From Marinomonas alcarazii (GTDB taxonomy: Bacteria; Pseudomonadota; Gammaproteobacteria; Pseudomonadales; Marinomonadaceae), in the NCBI RefSeq assembly GCF_003208215.1, contig NZ_QKLW01000007.1:1-64000 (forward strand): a stretch of 64,000 nucleotides of DNA, written 5' to 3'. A model generated the notes under the pieces. It was not told the origin of the DNA and searched no databases. It was given only the letters and a program-made list of their open reading frames with translations. This document shows, in pieces, positions 1 through 10,011 of this stretch. A program made the translations under genes and the position numbers. Positions within the stretch are counted from its first letter, which is position 1. Each line of letters opens with the position of its first letter.

Positions 1-186
1 CAACCAAACCCAACGGCAGATCACACTCGTACCTCGTTCATCTGCCCTACAAGACCATAGGCCTGCATAAGGAAGACACGATCATGATCCGACATCCCCA
101 ACCAAGTCCACGAAACCACCAACCACATCCCAACACCCACCACCCCGTAGGTCGGATGAGACGAGGAACGAGGCGTGATCCGACAT
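1..186. repeat. REP-like repeat block left of lysO
   Basis: This stretch holds no gene that can be supported. Positions 1-95 are identical to 1345-1439. They contain a palindromic element that, read on the minus strand, starts with GTAGGGCAGATGA and ends TGTGATCTGCC. Positions about 97-140 recur near 1252-1295. Positions 147-186 are a second palindromic element on the plus strand, GTAGGTCGGATGAG to CGTGATCCGAC. A GTAG head followed by an imperfect palindrome is the layout of REP elements. The two elements face each other like a BIME. The short reading frames here are translations of the repeat. Confidence 0.8.
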
Positions 187-283
187 TTACCCGAAACACA
201 CAATCCAAACTTGTATTTACAACTCAATACCGAGAAAATGCCGCTCCAGCATTTATTAAACACGTCTAGGAAGACTATTTTAC

Positions 284-1195
284 ATGACCATTCTCACCAC
301 ACTTGGCCCCTTATTAATCGCCCTTCTCTTTGGTTATTGGGTCGACATCAAACTATTCACACCGGCTCGAGTGGCGAAAGGATTAGAACAGCTGGTTTAC
401 CTTATTTTGGGCTTAATCGGCTTTAGCTTAGGTGCACTGGATAACCTAGCGCAGAAATTATTTATCGCTGGTTACCAAGCCACGATTTTCTTTGTGCTGA
501 TCAGCGTATTAAGCCTAGGAGGCTTATATCTAAGCGGTCTGCGCTTTGGTGGCACTCATGCTGACAGCCTTGCGCAAGGCCCCTCAGACAGCAAAAGCCA
601 TGCTCTAATGGACGCAGCAAAAACCCTCGCTTGGGTGATCGGTGGTTTGATTGTCGGGATTTTTGCCAAAGATTGGCTAACGGGTGTAGACGAGCTGGTT
701 ACAGGCTTGCTGTATGTTCTACTGTTTTTGATCGGCTGCCAACTTCGTCAAGGCAACCATCGCCTACGTAAGCTCTTCTTGAATTCACAAGGCGTCATCA
801 TTGCACTTGTTACCATCGTCACCACCTTACTGGCTGGTTGGATTGGCAGTGTTGTATTAGGACTAAGCTGGAACCAAGGCCTAGCCGTCGTCTCAGGCTT
901 CGGCTGGTACAGTTTGTCAGGCATTCTTATCACAGGTCTAGGCGATCCTGTGCTTGGCACTACCGCTTTCTTACTTGACCTTGGACGCGAGATCTTGGCG
1001 CTCATGCTGATACCATTCTTAGCGAGACTCAACAGCCACATGTCTGTTGGCTATTCTGGTGCCACGGCCATGGACTTTACCTTACCCATGCTGGGCAAGT
1101 TTCATGGTGCGCAAATCATCCCTGTCTGCATCGCCAGCGGTTTTATTATGAGCATTCTAGTGCCCATTTTAATCCCATTGTTTATGAGAGTTTAG
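284..1195 (+). CDS. lysO: LysO-family lysine exporter (DUF340-type membrane protein)
   Basis: This is a 303-residue polytopic inner-membrane protein with about eight hydrophobic segments spread over its whole length. It resembles the LysO/YbjE family, which exports L-lysine and toxic lysine analogues. Typical features are the N-terminal hydrophobic hairpin, the glycine-rich segment near residues 40-55 (ILGLIGFSLGALD), and the C-terminal half with GLGDPVLGTTAFLLDLGRE. The ATG at 284 is preceded by AGGAAG about ten bases upstream. The gene stands alone between two blocks of REP-like repeats and has no co-directional partner within 700 bases. The family assignment is by recalled similarity of sequence pattern and length; the substrate is inferred from the family. 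Confidence 0.8.
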   Translation: MTILTTLGPLLIALLFGYWVDIKLFTPARVAKGLEQLVYLILGLIGFSLGALDNLAQKLFIAGYQATIFFVLISVLSLGGLYLSGLRFGGTHADSLAQGPSDSKSHALMDAAKTLAWVIGGLIVGIFAKDWLTGVDELVTGLLYVLLFLIGCQLRQGNHRLRKLFLNSQGVIIALVTIVTTLLAGWIGSVVLGLSWNQGLAVVSGFGWYSLSGILITGLGDPVLGTTAFLLDLGREILALMLIPFLARLNSHMSVGYSGATAMDFTLPMLGKFHGAQIIPVCIASGFIMSILVPILIPLFMRV

Positions 1196-1213
1196 AACAA
1201 CACCCACCAACCC

Positions 1214-1491
1214 GTAGGTCGGATGAGACGAGGAACGAGGCGTGATCCGACATTCCCAACCAAGTCCACGAAACCACCAACCACATCACAACACCACACC
1301 CCGTAGGTCGGATGAGGCGAGGAACGAGGCGTGATCCGACATTTCAACCAAACCCAACGGCAGATCACACTCGTACCTCGTTCATCTGCCCTACAAGACC
1401 ATAGGCCTGCATAAGGAAGACACGATCATGATCCGACATTCCAACAAACCCAACGGCAGATCACACTCGTACCTCGTTCATCTGCCCTACG
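1214..1491. repeat. REP-like repeat block right of lysO
   Basis: Two plus-strand elements of the GTAGGTCGGATGAG...GTGATCCGACAT type lie at 1214-1253 and 1303-1342. The segment 1345-1439 is an exact copy of window positions 1-95 and carries the oppositely oriented element. A third copy of that element is at about 1453-1490. The spacer CCAACCAAGTCCACGAAACC also occurs on both sides of the gene. So lysO is bracketed by the same composite repeat in direct orientation. Confidence 0.8.
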
Positions 1492-1908
1492 AAAAATGTC
1501 AGTAAACCGTAAAGACGGCCAGACAAAAAAAGCGTCTTTCGCAAACACCGTCATGCTTTTGTAAAAGCGATTGTCTGACCAAAGAATAGCGGATTAATCT
1601 CTCAACACGTCTTGTGCTTTGTGGAACCGTTCTCGAAATAAAAGAGAGATCTATTGGAACGAAAACAAAGTGTGCAGGTGAAGGGGTCACTTTGGTAACT
1701 AACGTACTAGCATATAAATGGGCGTAAAACAGCCTACCTTATGTTAAACACTTATGTTACAAAAGGTCAGCGGATCTGATTTTGCAAAGCACAAGGCGTA
1801 TACCATTGTTCCTGCTTTGTTAACGCCCCATAAATGCTTTATTAAATACTGTATGCGAATCGAACTCCGTCTTACGCTTCACATCACCCGGTGATAAATT
1901 AATAAATA
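1492..1908. other. Intergenic region upstream of the FKBP gene
   Basis: No convincing gene is visible in these 417 bases. A minus-strand frame at 1499-1690 (63 codons) has no recognisable product and no good ribosome binding site. An imperfect AAGACG/CGTCTT inverted repeat lies near 1513-1541. The right part probably carries the promoter of the downstream FKBP gene. Confidence 0.5.
1817..1845 (+). promoter_or_regulatory. Possible sigma-70 promoter of the FKBP gene
   Basis: TTGTTA at 1817-1822 and TATTAA at 1840-1845 are separated by 17 bases, each matching four of six consensus positions. They lie about 80 bases before the chosen start codon. This rests on pattern only. Confidence 0.3.
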
Positions 1909-1923
1909 ATGGAACACTTTCTT

Positions 1924-2637
1924 ATGAAAAAAACACTTATTGCGGCGCTGGTTATGTCCTCTGTTTCTTTTGCGTACGCAGACGACAGTGCAATTAAACT
2001 AGATTCGAAAGAACAACGCCTTGGCTACAGCATTGGCACCATGTTTGGCACACGCATGTCACAAGATTTCTCTGAACTAGACATGAAAACCTTCATGGCG
2101 GGTTTCCAAGATGCATTTGCTGGCAAAGAAGGCAAAATGAGCATGGAAGAAGTCACTCAAACCATCCAAGCTTATCAGCAAGAGCAAATGGAAAAAGCGC
2201 AACTTGAGCAAGAAAAAGCCGCTGAAGAAGCCAAAGCCGCTTCCGCTGCATGGTTAAAAGAGAAAGAAGCAGAAGATGGCGTGAAAAAAACCGAATCGGG
2301 TTTGCTTTATAAAGTCATCACCGAAGGTAAAGGCGATAAGCCAAGCGCAACAGACACAGTTGAAGTGGACTACGAAGGTAGCCTAGCAGACGGCACCGTA
2401 TTCGATAGCTCATACAAACGTGGCGAGTCCATTACTTTCCCATTGAATGGCGTTATCCCTGGCTGGACAGAAGGTCTACAGCTTATGCCTGTTGGCTCTA
2501 AATACGAGCTATACATCCCAGCGGACCTTGCTTACGGCCCTGGCGGCACAGGCCCAATTCCACCAAATGCCGCGCTTAAATTTGTTGTAGAACTACACAA
2601 CATAGAAAAAGCAGAAGAAACAAAAGAAGCGAAATAA
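1924..2637 (+). CDS. Periplasmic FKBP-type peptidyl-prolyl cis-trans isomerase (FkpA/Mip-like)
   Basis: The product catalyses proline cis-trans isomerisation and acts as a folding chaperone in the periplasm. An earlier in-frame ATG exists at 1909. The ATG at 1924 is preferred because GGAA sits nine bases upstream and the protein then begins with a clean signal peptide, MKKTLIAALVMSSVSFAYA, with cleavage after AYA. After it come an N-terminal helical dimerisation domain (LGYSIGTMFG, then a Glu/Lys/Ala-rich helix with several EEAKAA-like stretches) and a C-terminal FKBP domain with FDSSYKRGESITFPLNGVIPGW and YIPADLAYG. The 237-residue length fits FkpA and Mip proteins. It is monocistronic and followed by a strong hairpin. 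The Lys/Glu-rich C-terminal tail is a minor oddity. Confidence 0.92.
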   Translation: MKKTLIAALVMSSVSFAYADDSAIKLDSKEQRLGYSIGTMFGTRMSQDFSELDMKTFMAGFQDAFAGKEGKMSMEEVTQTIQAYQQEQMEKAQLEQEKAAEEAKAASAAWLKEKEAEDGVKKTESGLLYKVITEGKGDKPSATDTVEVDYEGSLADGTVFDSSYKRGESITFPLNGVIPGWTEGLQLMPVGSKYELYIPADLAYGPGGTGPIPPNAALKFVVELHNIEKAEETKEAK

Positions 2638-2668
2638 GCTTTTAAAAAATAGCGAAACACTTAAAACA

Positions 2669-2695
2669 ATGGCCATCATTTGATGGCCATTTTTA
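2669..2695 (+). terminator. Rho-independent terminator after the FKBP gene
   Basis: ATGGCCATC and GATGGCCAT form a 9-bp stem with a very short loop, followed by TTTTTAT. On the opposite strand the hairpin is followed by TTGTTTT, so it may also stop transcription arriving from the convergent ligase gene. Confidence 0.8.
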
Positions 2696-2743
2696 TGGAA
2701 CATTACCCTTCTTGGTGAATTAATGCCTTTTTGAAATACGCTT

Positions 2744-3979
2744 TCATTTCGACAATTCTTTTCGTTCAGCCCAACGAACCGCAGCCCAAAAATACACAAT
2801 CGAAAAGACGTACATCATCACACCAATATTGTGACTAAACATCACCTGCGATAGACCAAAATCCATATAACACATAGGGACCAAAGCCCCTGCCATAGCA
2901 AAGGACCGAATATTCCAATTGTCAGGGTACTGACGCATTTTCTTAAGAAAGAGCCGTAGAGGAATCAAATACACAGCTATGAGAAATGCAAAACCAATAA
3001 TACCAGTTAAACCCAATGCATTAATAAATTCATTATGTGCATGACTATGAGTTAATACTTTTTCAGATACTGTCCCTTCACCAATAAGACGTTCCTTTAC
3101 TGCGACGCTACCGTATTCGCCAACCCCGACTAAAGGAGACTCTTCAAACATAATCAAGGCCGCTTTCCACATTTCGAACCTAAGTCCAACAGAGGAATCT
3201 TTATCAACCCCCTTATCATACCTAACAACATCGTTAATCGCCTGACCAATTCGATCTTTTATTCCCGTCTGAGGAACAACTACTGCCGCAGTGACTAAGA
3301 GCATAGACGTGATACAAACACCCCACACAAGCTTTTTCCCTAATAAAAAACGACTTTGCCACAGCAGGAAAAAACCAATCAGAGGAAGAGCAACCCAGCC
3401 ACCACGAGAAGCAGACAAGACTGAAGCTCCAATACCACACAAACCACCCAGAACAGCCAACATCATCCATATACGACGTTTATTAGCGTAAAAATAGGTT
3501 GCAGACACAAAGCTCATCAATCCAAGCAACATCCCTGTATTACCGAACATTATAGGATGTTCACTACCATGAGCGCGGCCATAACCAAGCACCTTTCGCT
3601 CATAAACGGCCAAAGAAAATGCTCCAATAGCCCCAATAATGGTTCCAAACCAAAGCCATTTTTCTCGCCCTGCCGATTTCAGCAATAACAACAGCACTGG
3701 AAGGACTAAAATAAATCGAGAGGGTCTATCAAGCTCCCGAGTATGCCATCCGTCTAGATACACAAAACCAAACATAGCGACAGCATAGAACGCAAATCCA
3801 AAAAAAAGTAACTTGTCCTCTTTGTTCAACACAGACCATTTAGGCTTTAGCAAAAAAATAAGTGACAAAAGAAAAATAAAAGTCGTACCAATGTTGTAGC
3901 CGTTAGGCACAGTAATCGATAACGCGAAAGTCAGAGCAGCGAAAAACCACGCTAAAGCACTAAAAACAGTGTTCAACAT
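2744..3979 (-). CDS. O-antigen ligase / Wzy-C family membrane protein (WaaL-like)
   Basis: This 411-residue protein has about ten to twelve membrane segments and one large periplasmic loop between roughly residues 230 and 330. The loop holds the family-typical SHAHNEFINALGLTGIIGF motif, with ESPLVGVGEYG before it. Wzy-C family enzymes join undecaprenyl-linked glycan to lipid A core (WaaL), or polymerise or ligate glycan to protein. The position at the edge of an O-antigen-like cluster that has its own Wzy favours a ligase. The start has AAAGGA upstream. It is divergent from the WcaJ-type transferase gene, with a 140-base shared intergenic region, and convergent with the FKBP gene. Ligase versus polymerase cannot be decided from sequence. 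Confidence 0.8.
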   Translation of the reverse strand: MLNTVFSALAWFFAALTFALSITVPNGYNIGTTFIFLLSLIFLLKPKWSVLNKEDKLLFFGFAFYAVAMFGFVYLDGWHTRELDRPSRFILVLPVLLLLLKSAGREKWLWFGTIIGAIGAFSLAVYERKVLGYGRAHGSEHPIMFGNTGMLLGLMSFVSATYFYANKRRIWMMLAVLGGLCGIGASVLSASRGGWVALPLIGFFLLWQSRFLLGKKLVWGVCITSMLLVTAAVVVPQTGIKDRIGQAINDVVRYDKGVDKDSSVGLRFEMWKAALIMFEESPLVGVGEYGSVAVKERLIGEGTVSEKVLTHSHAHNEFINALGLTGIIGFAFLIAVYLIPLRLFLKKMRQYPDNWNIRSFAMAGALVPMCYMDFGLSQVMFSHNIGVMMYVFSIVYFWAAVRWAERKELSK

Positions 3980-4119
3980 ACAAAAAAAAATCCTTTATTA
4001 GGTCTCATGACTGGCAGATATACCAAGCATACCGTTAAAATGCACAACGCTCAGATTAACGAGCGACTATTCAATTAATTTTTATCCGTTTACTGCTATC
4101 ATACAGCGGATATAAGTCA

Positions 4120-5553
4120 TTGATTATACCTAATATACGAGATGAGAAAGAAGTGAAAAAAGGACTAACATTAAAAGAACACAGTGCATCTGTCGGTATA
4201 AGCCACAGAGTTCTCGATATTTTATGCTTATTCGCTACTGGTTTACTTAGTTACTGGTTACGCTTTTCACACCTAGATCTAAACATCGCCTATAAGAATG
4301 TTTTGTTATTAGGTGTCATTATTGGCGCGACGCTATTATCCATATTTGGTGGCTACCGCGCATGGCGAGGCTCTTCTTTCACCAGCGAAATACAATGCGT
4401 TGTCAGCGCCACTTTTGGCACTTTTTTATTGCTTGTACTAAGCGCCTTCGCGACACAAACATCCGAACTTTATTCTCGGATCTGGGTGGCTACCTGGCTG
4501 GCATCTTCAACATTTTTTATCATTGGTTATCGACTTGTGTTAAGACAAACTCTTGGCGCACTAAGAGCAAAAGGCTATAACATACGCCGAGTGCTCATTA
4601 TAGGGAATGGTGAATTAGGCCAAAATGTTGCCCATAAACTGATTCAGAATCCATCTATGGGGTTGGTAGTTAAAGGCTTTATTACAGATCAAACCTCAGC
4701 AAACAATGAAACTTCTGTAGAAGGTATTCCAATTCTTGGGGGGTTAAAAGATATAGACCAACTAGTTCGTGACTTACATATAGATCAGGTATGGATAGCT
4801 CTTCCCATGAGTGAAGCGGAACAAATGGAGCAAGTACAAACAACGCTAGCGACCAGCGCTGTCACTATACGCATGGTGCCAGACATTTTTGGTTTTCAGC
4901 TACTAAACCACTCAATGACAGAAGTGGCTGGTTTACCCGTAATCAATTTGTCCACGTCGCACATGCTAGAAGGTAAAAACCGCTTTTTGAAATCGTTAGA
5001 AGACAAGCTTTTATCCGGCATCATTTTACTCTGCATTAGCCCAATCATGATTGCCCTAGCCATAGGTGTAAAACTGTCTTCTTCAGGACCTATTTTCTAT
5101 CGACAAGAGCGTGTAAGCTGGAATGGTCGCTCATTCAACATGCTAAAATTTCGCTCTATGTCCGTAGACAGTGAAAAGGACGGCGTAAAATGGGGTGGAG
5201 CAACGAGCATGTCTGTCACCAAGTTTGGCGCCTTTATTCGCAAAACCAGTTTAGACGAACTGCCACAATTTATAAATGTTCTGAAAGGCGACATGTCTAT
5301 CGTTGGACCACGCCCAGAAAGAACCGTCTTTGTCGATCAGTTTAAGCATGAAATCCCCGGCTACATGCAAAAGCATATGGTGAAAGCTGGCATTACAGGC
5401 TGGGCGCAAATTAATGGCTGGCGCGGGGATACTGACCTTAAAAAACGTATTGAATGCGATCTATACTATATAGAACATTGGTCGATTTGGTTTGACCTTA
5501 GAATTATCTTTTTGACATTCTGGAAAGGTTTCATACATAAAAACGCCGCATAA
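4120..5553 (+). CDS. Undecaprenyl-phosphate hexose-1-phosphate transferase (WcaJ-type)
   Basis: This enzyme probably starts glycan assembly by moving a sugar-1-phosphate, usually glucose or galactose, from UDP-sugar to undecaprenyl phosphate. The 477-residue protein has four N-terminal membrane segments (about 30-135), a CoA-binding-like middle domain ([18 protein letters not shown]) and a C-terminal phosphoglycosyltransferase domain. The catalytic Asp-Glu lies in [19 protein letters not shown], followed by IVGPRPER. The listed start is TTG, with CGGA about ten bases upstream; a GTG at 4153, preceded by GAGAAAGAA, is the alternative and would remove 11 residues. It is the only plus-strand gene of the first cluster and runs into the rhamnose genes convergently. 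A second, shorter initiating transferase is at 21667-22227. Confidence 0.88.
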   Translation: MIIPNIRDEKEVKKGLTLKEHSASVGISHRVLDILCLFATGLLSYWLRFSHLDLNIAYKNVLLLGVIIGATLLSIFGGYRAWRGSSFTSEIQCVVSATFGTFLLLVLSAFATQTSELYSRIWVATWLASSTFFIIGYRLVLRQTLGALRAKGYNIRRVLIIGNGELGQNVAHKLIQNPSMGLVVKGFITDQTSANNETSVEGIPILGGLKDIDQLVRDLHIDQVWIALPMSEAEQMEQVQTTLATSAVTIRMVPDIFGFQLLNHSMTEVAGLPVINLSTSHMLEGKNRFLKSLEDKLLSGIILLCISPIMIALAIGVKLSSSGPIFYRQERVSWNGRSFNMLKFRSMSVDSEKDGVKWGGATSMSVTKFGAFIRKTSLDELPQFINVLKGDMSIVGPRPERTVFVDQFKHEIPGYMQKHMVKAGITGWAQINGWRGDTDLKKRIECDLYYIEHWSIWFDLRIIFLTFWKGFIHKNAA

Positions 5554-5562
5554 AGCGGCGTT
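5542..5562. terminator. Bidirectional terminator between convergent glycan genes
   Basis: AACGCCGC and GCGGCGTT form a perfect 8-bp stem with loop ATAAA. It overlaps the stop codon of the WcaJ-type gene. On the minus strand it is followed by TTTTTATG, so the better T-tract serves the rml-glycosyltransferase operon. On the plus strand the tail is TTCTCTT. Confidence 0.8.
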
Positions 5563-5568
5563 CTCTTA

Positions 5569-6489
5569 CTACACTCTGTTCCAATAGCTTTTATACATTG
5601 ACAACTTTCTAGATAACCCTACACCAAACTGCGAATGTTTTTTTCCAAGTTTATAACCAATAAACTTAGCCATTGATGTAAAAGTAGACGAAATAAGCCA
5701 AGTGTATTTTTTGCTTTTACAGACATATTTCAGCTGATCTAAAGCAAATTTCACCCCCTCTCCCTCGACCGAGCCTAACTCATCAATCATCCAAGACTGT
5801 GTAGAGTGGAAAACACCAATATCAAAATAGCGTTGGAACTCTTGGAAAACAGAGTAGTTATGAGAATGTCGTACTTTTGCCCCAGAGACATAAGCGACTT
5901 TTTTATTAGCAACCAAAGCTTTTGCTGCTACATAGGCATCTTCACCTAAGATTAGATGCTCTGGAAAACCACCAATCGAACGTAAGAAATCTACACGATA
6001 CGCAGCAAAAGAGTTAGACAAAAAAGCCTTCCTAAACCCAGCGGGAAAATCTTCCTTTAAACTGGTTACGTAACTATCGGATTTATAACTGTTATACCTA
6101 GCATGTTGCGCAAGTGGATTAGCATCTAAGTGCGGCAACTGACGACCATAGGCACAAACCACCTCCGGATCCTTGTCAAAAATTGAGACTAAATTCGAAA
6201 GCGCTTTCTCGTCTTCTAAAAGAGCATCCTGAGTCAAAAATACAACAAGCTCAGTTTCAATGTCAGCCAATGCATAAGACCTTGTGCCACCATGATCAAA
6301 ATCTTTTTGCTCAATTTGCTCAATTTCAAAATTAAACTCTTGAGCCGTTGCTTGAGTATCGTCCTTAGAAGATGAATCAATTACCTTAACTCTGAATGGC
6401 ATCAGAGCTTGACCGGCTAAGCGCCTAGCTGACTCTTTCCACAACTCACCGCCATTATAGGTAGGAATAACAACAGTGAAGTTCATCAT
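5569..6489 (-). CDS. Family-2 glycosyltransferase, probably rhamnosyltransferase
   Basis: A GT-A fold enzyme of 306 residues that should transfer a sugar from a nucleotide donor to the lipid-linked glycan on the cytoplasmic face. The N-terminus has the usual FTVVIPTYNGG strand. KVIDSSSKDDT and the acceptor-side motif ILGEDAYVAAKAL follow, with a DHGGTR segment near residue 70 that is common in rhamnosyltransferases of the RfbN/WbbL kind. It starts with ATGATG and overlaps the end of rmlD (ATGA), so the two are translationally coupled. It is the last gene of the rml operon. Its link to dTDP-rhamnose is an inference from that position. Confidence 0.82.
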   Translation of the reverse strand: MMNFTVVIPTYNGGELWKESARRLAGQALMPFRVKVIDSSSKDDTQATAQEFNFEIEQIEQKDFDHGGTRSYALADIETELVVFLTQDALLEDEKALSNLVSIFDKDPEVVCAYGRQLPHLDANPLAQHARYNSYKSDSYVTSLKEDFPAGFRKAFLSNSFAAYRVDFLRSIGGFPEHLILGEDAYVAAKALVANKKVAYVSGAKVRHSHNYSVFQEFQRYFDIGVFHSTQSWMIDELGSVEGEGVKFALDQLKYVCKSKKYTWLISSTFTSMAKFIGYKLGKKHSQFGVGLSRKLSMYKSYWNRV

Positions 6490-7361
6490 GTTAACTTACT
6501 CAAAACGAGAGCAAGGCTAGTACTCCACGAAGATGCCTGTATACCAAAAGAAGCAAGCGCTTGCGTCGACATCACCGAATACTCAGGTCGCTTAGCCGGG
6601 GTAGGATATTGGTCGGAGCTAATCGCTTTAAGCTGTGGGCGTTTAGCGATAATACCAAGTAACTCTGCTTTCGCAAAAATAGCACGAGCAAAACCATGCC
6701 AGCTGGTCGGTGTATCACCACAATAATGGTATGTCCCCCAAGTTATGAGCTTGCCCTGCTCATGCTGTTCACAAATGTGCAATATCGCCTTAGCTAAATC
6801 GCCAGCATACGTTGGGCAGCCGTATTGATCGGCCACCACACTCAGCGCATCACGCTCTTTTGCCAAACGCACCATGGTCTTAACAAAATTATTGCCGTAT
6901 TCGCTAAATACCCAAGCCGTGCGTAAAATAATATGTTTATCACATGCCGCCGACACTGCGCGTTCGCCAGCGAGCTTAGAGGCGCCATAAATACCTTTCG
7001 GGTTAGTTTGGTCTGTGGGTAGATACGGCTCAACGGCTTCACCATCAAAAACATAATCGGTGGAAACATGAATAAAAGGAATACCTAAAATACCCGCTTG
7101 TTTCGCCAAAAGTTCTGGGCCAGTAGCATTCACTAGGTAGGCATTTTCGGAATCGGTTTCCGCCTTGTCCACCGCCGTATAAGCAGCGGCATTAACAATG
7201 ATATCAGGCTTCACTTGCTCAACAACTGCCGCCACAAGATCAGCATCCACAATATTCAGCTCGGCAGAGCCATAAGCAAACAATTCATGATTTGTGCCCT
7301 TTAAGGCATCTTGAAAACAACGACCAAGCTGGCCATTCTTACCTGTGAGTAAAATACGCAT
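6486..7361 (-). CDS. rmlD: dTDP-4-dehydrorhamnose reductase
   Basis: This enzyme reduces dTDP-4-keto-L-rhamnose to dTDP-L-rhamnose with NAD(P)H, the last step of the pathway. The 291-residue protein has the Rossmann motif GKNGQLGR at the start, NAAAYTAVDKAE, STDYVFDG and the active-site YGASK, all typical of the extended short-chain dehydrogenase RmlD. Length is normal. It begins directly after the rmlC stop and overlaps the downstream glycosyltransferase by four bases. Gene order along transcription is B-A-C-D. Confidence 0.95.
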   Translation of the reverse strand: MRILLTGKNGQLGRCFQDALKGTNHELFAYGSAELNIVDADLVAAVVEQVKPDIIVNAAAYTAVDKAETDSENAYLVNATGPELLAKQAGILGIPFIHVSTDYVFDGEAVEPYLPTDQTNPKGIYGASKLAGERAVSAACDKHIILRTAWVFSEYGNNFVKTMVRLAKERDALSVVADQYGCPTYAGDLAKAILHICEQHEQGKLITWGTYHYCGDTPTSWHGFARAIFAKAELLGIIAKRPQLKAISSDQYPTPAKRPEYSVMSTQALASFGIQASSWSTSLALVLSKLT

Positions 7362-7901
7362 TTAAATCAACTCACCTAATGTAAGGCCGTTTTGATCTTT
7401 TGCCGACAAAATCGGTTCAATGCCTTCAGGCCATTCTATACCAACGGTCGGATCATTCCACATCAGACAACCTTCATCGGTCGGGTCATAGTAATCTGTG
7501 CACTTATACTCAAAATCAGCCACATCCGATAACACAACAAAGCCATGGGCTAAGCCTGGCGGCACCCAAAACTGACGTTTATTTTCTTCTGATAAAATAA
7601 CCCCAGCCCACAAACCATAAGTAGGCGAATCTTTACGGATATCAACCGCCACATCAAAGACTTCACCACGCACAACACGAACTAACTTGCCTTGCGGATT
7701 CGTTTTTTGGAAATGCAAACCGCGTAAAACGTTTTTCCCTGAGCGGGAGTGATTATCTTGAACAAATGGCAAATCAATACCCGCCAGCTCTTTATAACGC
7801 TCAGCCTGAAACGTCTCTAAAAAAAAGCCTCGTTCGTCACCAAACACCTTAGGCTCAATAATCACTACGCCGTCAATATTGGTTTTAATAACATTCATCA
7901 C
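7362..7901 (-). CDS. rmlC: dTDP-4-dehydrorhamnose 3,5-epimerase
   Basis: A 179-residue cupin enzyme that epimerises dTDP-4-keto-6-deoxyglucose at C3 and C5. FGDERGFFLETF, the catalytic-region DNHSRSGKNVLRGLHFQ and VPPGLAHGFVVLSD are diagnostic. Two ATG codons stand in tandem at the start; either could be used. Its stop abuts the rmlD start codon, and a 23-base gap separates it from rmlA upstream. Confidence 0.95.
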   Translation of the reverse strand: MMNVIKTNIDGVVIIEPKVFGDERGFFLETFQAERYKELAGIDLPFVQDNHSRSGKNVLRGLHFQKTNPQGKLVRVVRGEVFDVAVDIRKDSPTYGLWAGVILSEENKRQFWVPPGLAHGFVVLSDVADFEYKCTDYYDPTDEGCLMWNDPTVGIEWPEGIEPILSAKDQNGLTLGELI

Positions 7902-7924
7902 TATTACCTTCTTTTAATGGTCTT

Positions 7925-8806
7925 TTATTGATAACCATCAGCGACTTTAAGCAAATATTGGCCATAACCTGTTTTTTTCAATGACTCACCAGAAGCGCGC
8001 AATTGATCTGAACTAATCCACTTCTGACGATACGCAATCTCTTCTAAACAAGCGACCTTCAAACCTTGACGATGCTCAACAGTCTGTACGAACTGTCCCG
8101 CTTCTAACAGGGAATCATGAGTCCCCGTATCTAACCAAGCAAAGCCACGCCCGAGCAAGGAAACATGTAAATCACCACGGTTAAGATAAGCAAGGTTCAC
8201 ATCGGTAATCTCTAGCTCGCCACGCACTGAAGGCTTAATTTGTTTGGCAATTTCAACCACATCGTTATCGTAAAAATACAGCCCCGTCACCGCATAAGAA
8301 GATTTAGGGTTAGTGGGTTTTTCCTCGATACTAATGGCCTTTCCTGCATCATCAAAGGCCACAACCCCAAAGCGCTCAGGATCAGAAACGTGATACCCAA
8401 ATACTGTTGCGCCTTTATCAAGAGACGAGGCTTGCTTTAACTTTTCAGAAAAATGCTGACCAAAGAAAATATTGTCACCTAATACCAGCGCGACATTGTC
8501 ATCACCAATAAAGTCTTCACCTATCAAAAATGCTTGCGCTAATCCATCAGGCGCTGGCTGTACCGCGTAGGTCAGCTCAACACCGAACTGACTACCGTCG
8601 CCCAATAAATGCTGAAAGCTCGTCTGATCTTCTGGTGTCGTAATAATCAACACTTCGTTGATCCCTGCCAACATCAAGACAGACAAAGGATAATAAATCA
8701 TCGGCTTATCATAGATGGGCATCAACTGCTTCGATGTTGCTAAAGTTAACGGATGCAAACGAGTACCACTGCCTCCGGCAAGAATAATCCCTTTACGTTT
8801 TGTCAT
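7925..8806 (-). CDS. rmlA: Glucose-1-phosphate thymidylyltransferase
   Basis: This enzyme makes dTDP-glucose from dTTP and glucose-1-phosphate, the first step to dTDP-rhamnose. The nucleotidyltransferase signature [16 protein letters not shown] is at the very N-terminus, and [18 protein letters not shown] and VLGDNIFFG follow. The open frame extends 17 codons further upstream. The ATG at 8806 is chosen because AGGG precedes it, the family starts there, and the longer form would overlap rmlB by 41 bases. The resulting 293 residues match the usual length. Confidence 0.95.
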   Translation of the reverse strand: MTKRKGIILAGGSGTRLHPLTLATSKQLMPIYDKPMIYYPLSVLMLAGINEVLIITTPEDQTSFQHLLGDGSQFGVELTYAVQPAPDGLAQAFLIGEDFIGDDNVALVLGDNIFFGQHFSEKLKQASSLDKGATVFGYHVSDPERFGVVAFDDAGKAISIEEKPTNPKSSYAVTGLYFYDNDVVEIAKQIKPSVRGELEITDVNLAYLNRGDLHVSLLGRGFAWLDTGTHDSLLEAGQFVQTVEHRQGLKVACLEEIAYRQKWISSDQLRASGESLKKTGYGQYLLKVADGYQ

Positions 8807-8816
8807 AACCCTGCCC

Positions 8817-9899
8817 TTAAGCGTTTTCACCAATACGATGTAATTGATAGTCACCACTTAACACGCGCTGCCACCAATCTTGATTGTCTAAGTACCATTG
8901 TACAGTCTTACGCATACCTGTCTCAAAGGTTTCCTCAGGCTTCCAACCTAGATCATTGGCAATTTTGCTAGCATCAATCGCATAACGAACATCATGACCA
9001 GGGCGGTCTTTTACATAAGTGATCAAATCTTGATAGGCAATAACGCCATTTGGTTTGGTTGGAACAAGCTCTTCCAATAAAGCACAGATCGTTTTCACCA
9101 CATCGATATTACGTTTCTCATTGTGGCCGCCAATATTATAGGTTTCACCTACTTTTCCTTCTGTCGCAACTTTCACCAAAGCGCGAGCATGGTCTTCTAC
9201 ATACAGCCAATCACGAATTTGCGAGCCATCACCGTACACAGGCAAGGCTTTACCAGACAAGGCATTCAAAATCACATGAGGGATAAGCTTTTCTGGGAAA
9301 TGGTAAGGCCCGTAGTTATTAGAGCAATTCGTTACAATGGTAGGCAAACCGTAAGTACGCAACCAAGCACGAACTAAATGGTCCGAGCTGGCCTTGCTTG
9401 CTGAATAAGGCGAACTAGGCGCATAAGGCGTGGTTTCGGTAAACATAGGCAACTCACCCTCCACCTCATCAGGATGCGGCAAATCCCCATATACCTCATC
9501 AGTCGAAATGTGATGAAAACGAAACGCGGCTTTTTTATCGTCCGTTAACCCCATCCAATACTTACGGCTCGCTTCCAGCAAGGTATAAGTACCAACCACA
9601 TTCGTTTGAATAAAATCACCAGGCCCATCAATAGAACGGTCTACATGGCTTTCAGCCGCCAAATGCATTACCACATCTGGCTGATGCGCTTGAAACACCC
9701 TATCCAACTCAACAGAGTCGCAAATATCCACCTGCTCAAAAGCGTAACGCTGGTCTTGCATAGATTCAGGAATAGACTCTAAATTGCCAGCGTAGGTCAG
9801 CTTATCTAGGTTAACAACACCATGCTGAGTGCTGCTCAACAAATAACGAATGACGGCACTTCCAATAAAACCGGCACCGCCGGTGATTAAAATTTTCAT
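8817..9899 (-). CDS. rmlB: dTDP-glucose 4,6-dehydratase
   Basis: This enzyme oxidises, dehydrates and reduces dTDP-glucose to dTDP-4-keto-6-deoxyglucose, using bound NAD. It shows [16 protein letters not shown] at the N-terminus, [24 protein letters not shown] and the [14 protein letters not shown] active-site helix. The frame opens nine codons earlier, but the ATG at 9899 has GGA eight bases upstream and places the Rossmann motif at the start as in the family (360 residues). It is the first gene of the rml operon; the 112 bases upstream show no clear promoter. Confidence 0.95.
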   Translation of the reverse strand: MKILITGGAGFIGSAVIRYLLSSTQHGVVNLDKLTYAGNLESIPESMQDQRYAFEQVDICDSVELDRVFQAHQPDVVMHLAAESHVDRSIDGPGDFIQTNVVGTYTLLEASRKYWMGLTDDKKAAFRFHHISTDEVYGDLPHPDEVEGELPMFTETTPYAPSSPYSASKASSDHLVRAWLRTYGLPTIVTNCSNNYGPYHFPEKLIPHVILNALSGKALPVYGDGSQIRDWLYVEDHARALVKVATEGKVGETYNIGGHNEKRNIDVVKTICALLEELVPTKPNGVIAYQDLITYVKDRPGHDVRYAIDASKIANDLGWKPEETFETGMRKTVQWYLDNQDWWQRVLSGDYQLHRIGENA

Positions 9900-10011
9900 A
9901 GTGATCCATTTAAATATACGTTGCATTAAATTTTTAGTGATTAATATACTATTTAACTAAGGCACCTAGCTCTTATAAAAAAGATAACAAACCGTTAGTG
10001 AAAATTAGATT

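Noticed and set aside
1499..1690. 63-codon minus-strand frame in the gap before the FKBP gene
   Set aside because: No ribosome binding site, no recognisable motif and a sequence of low plausibility.
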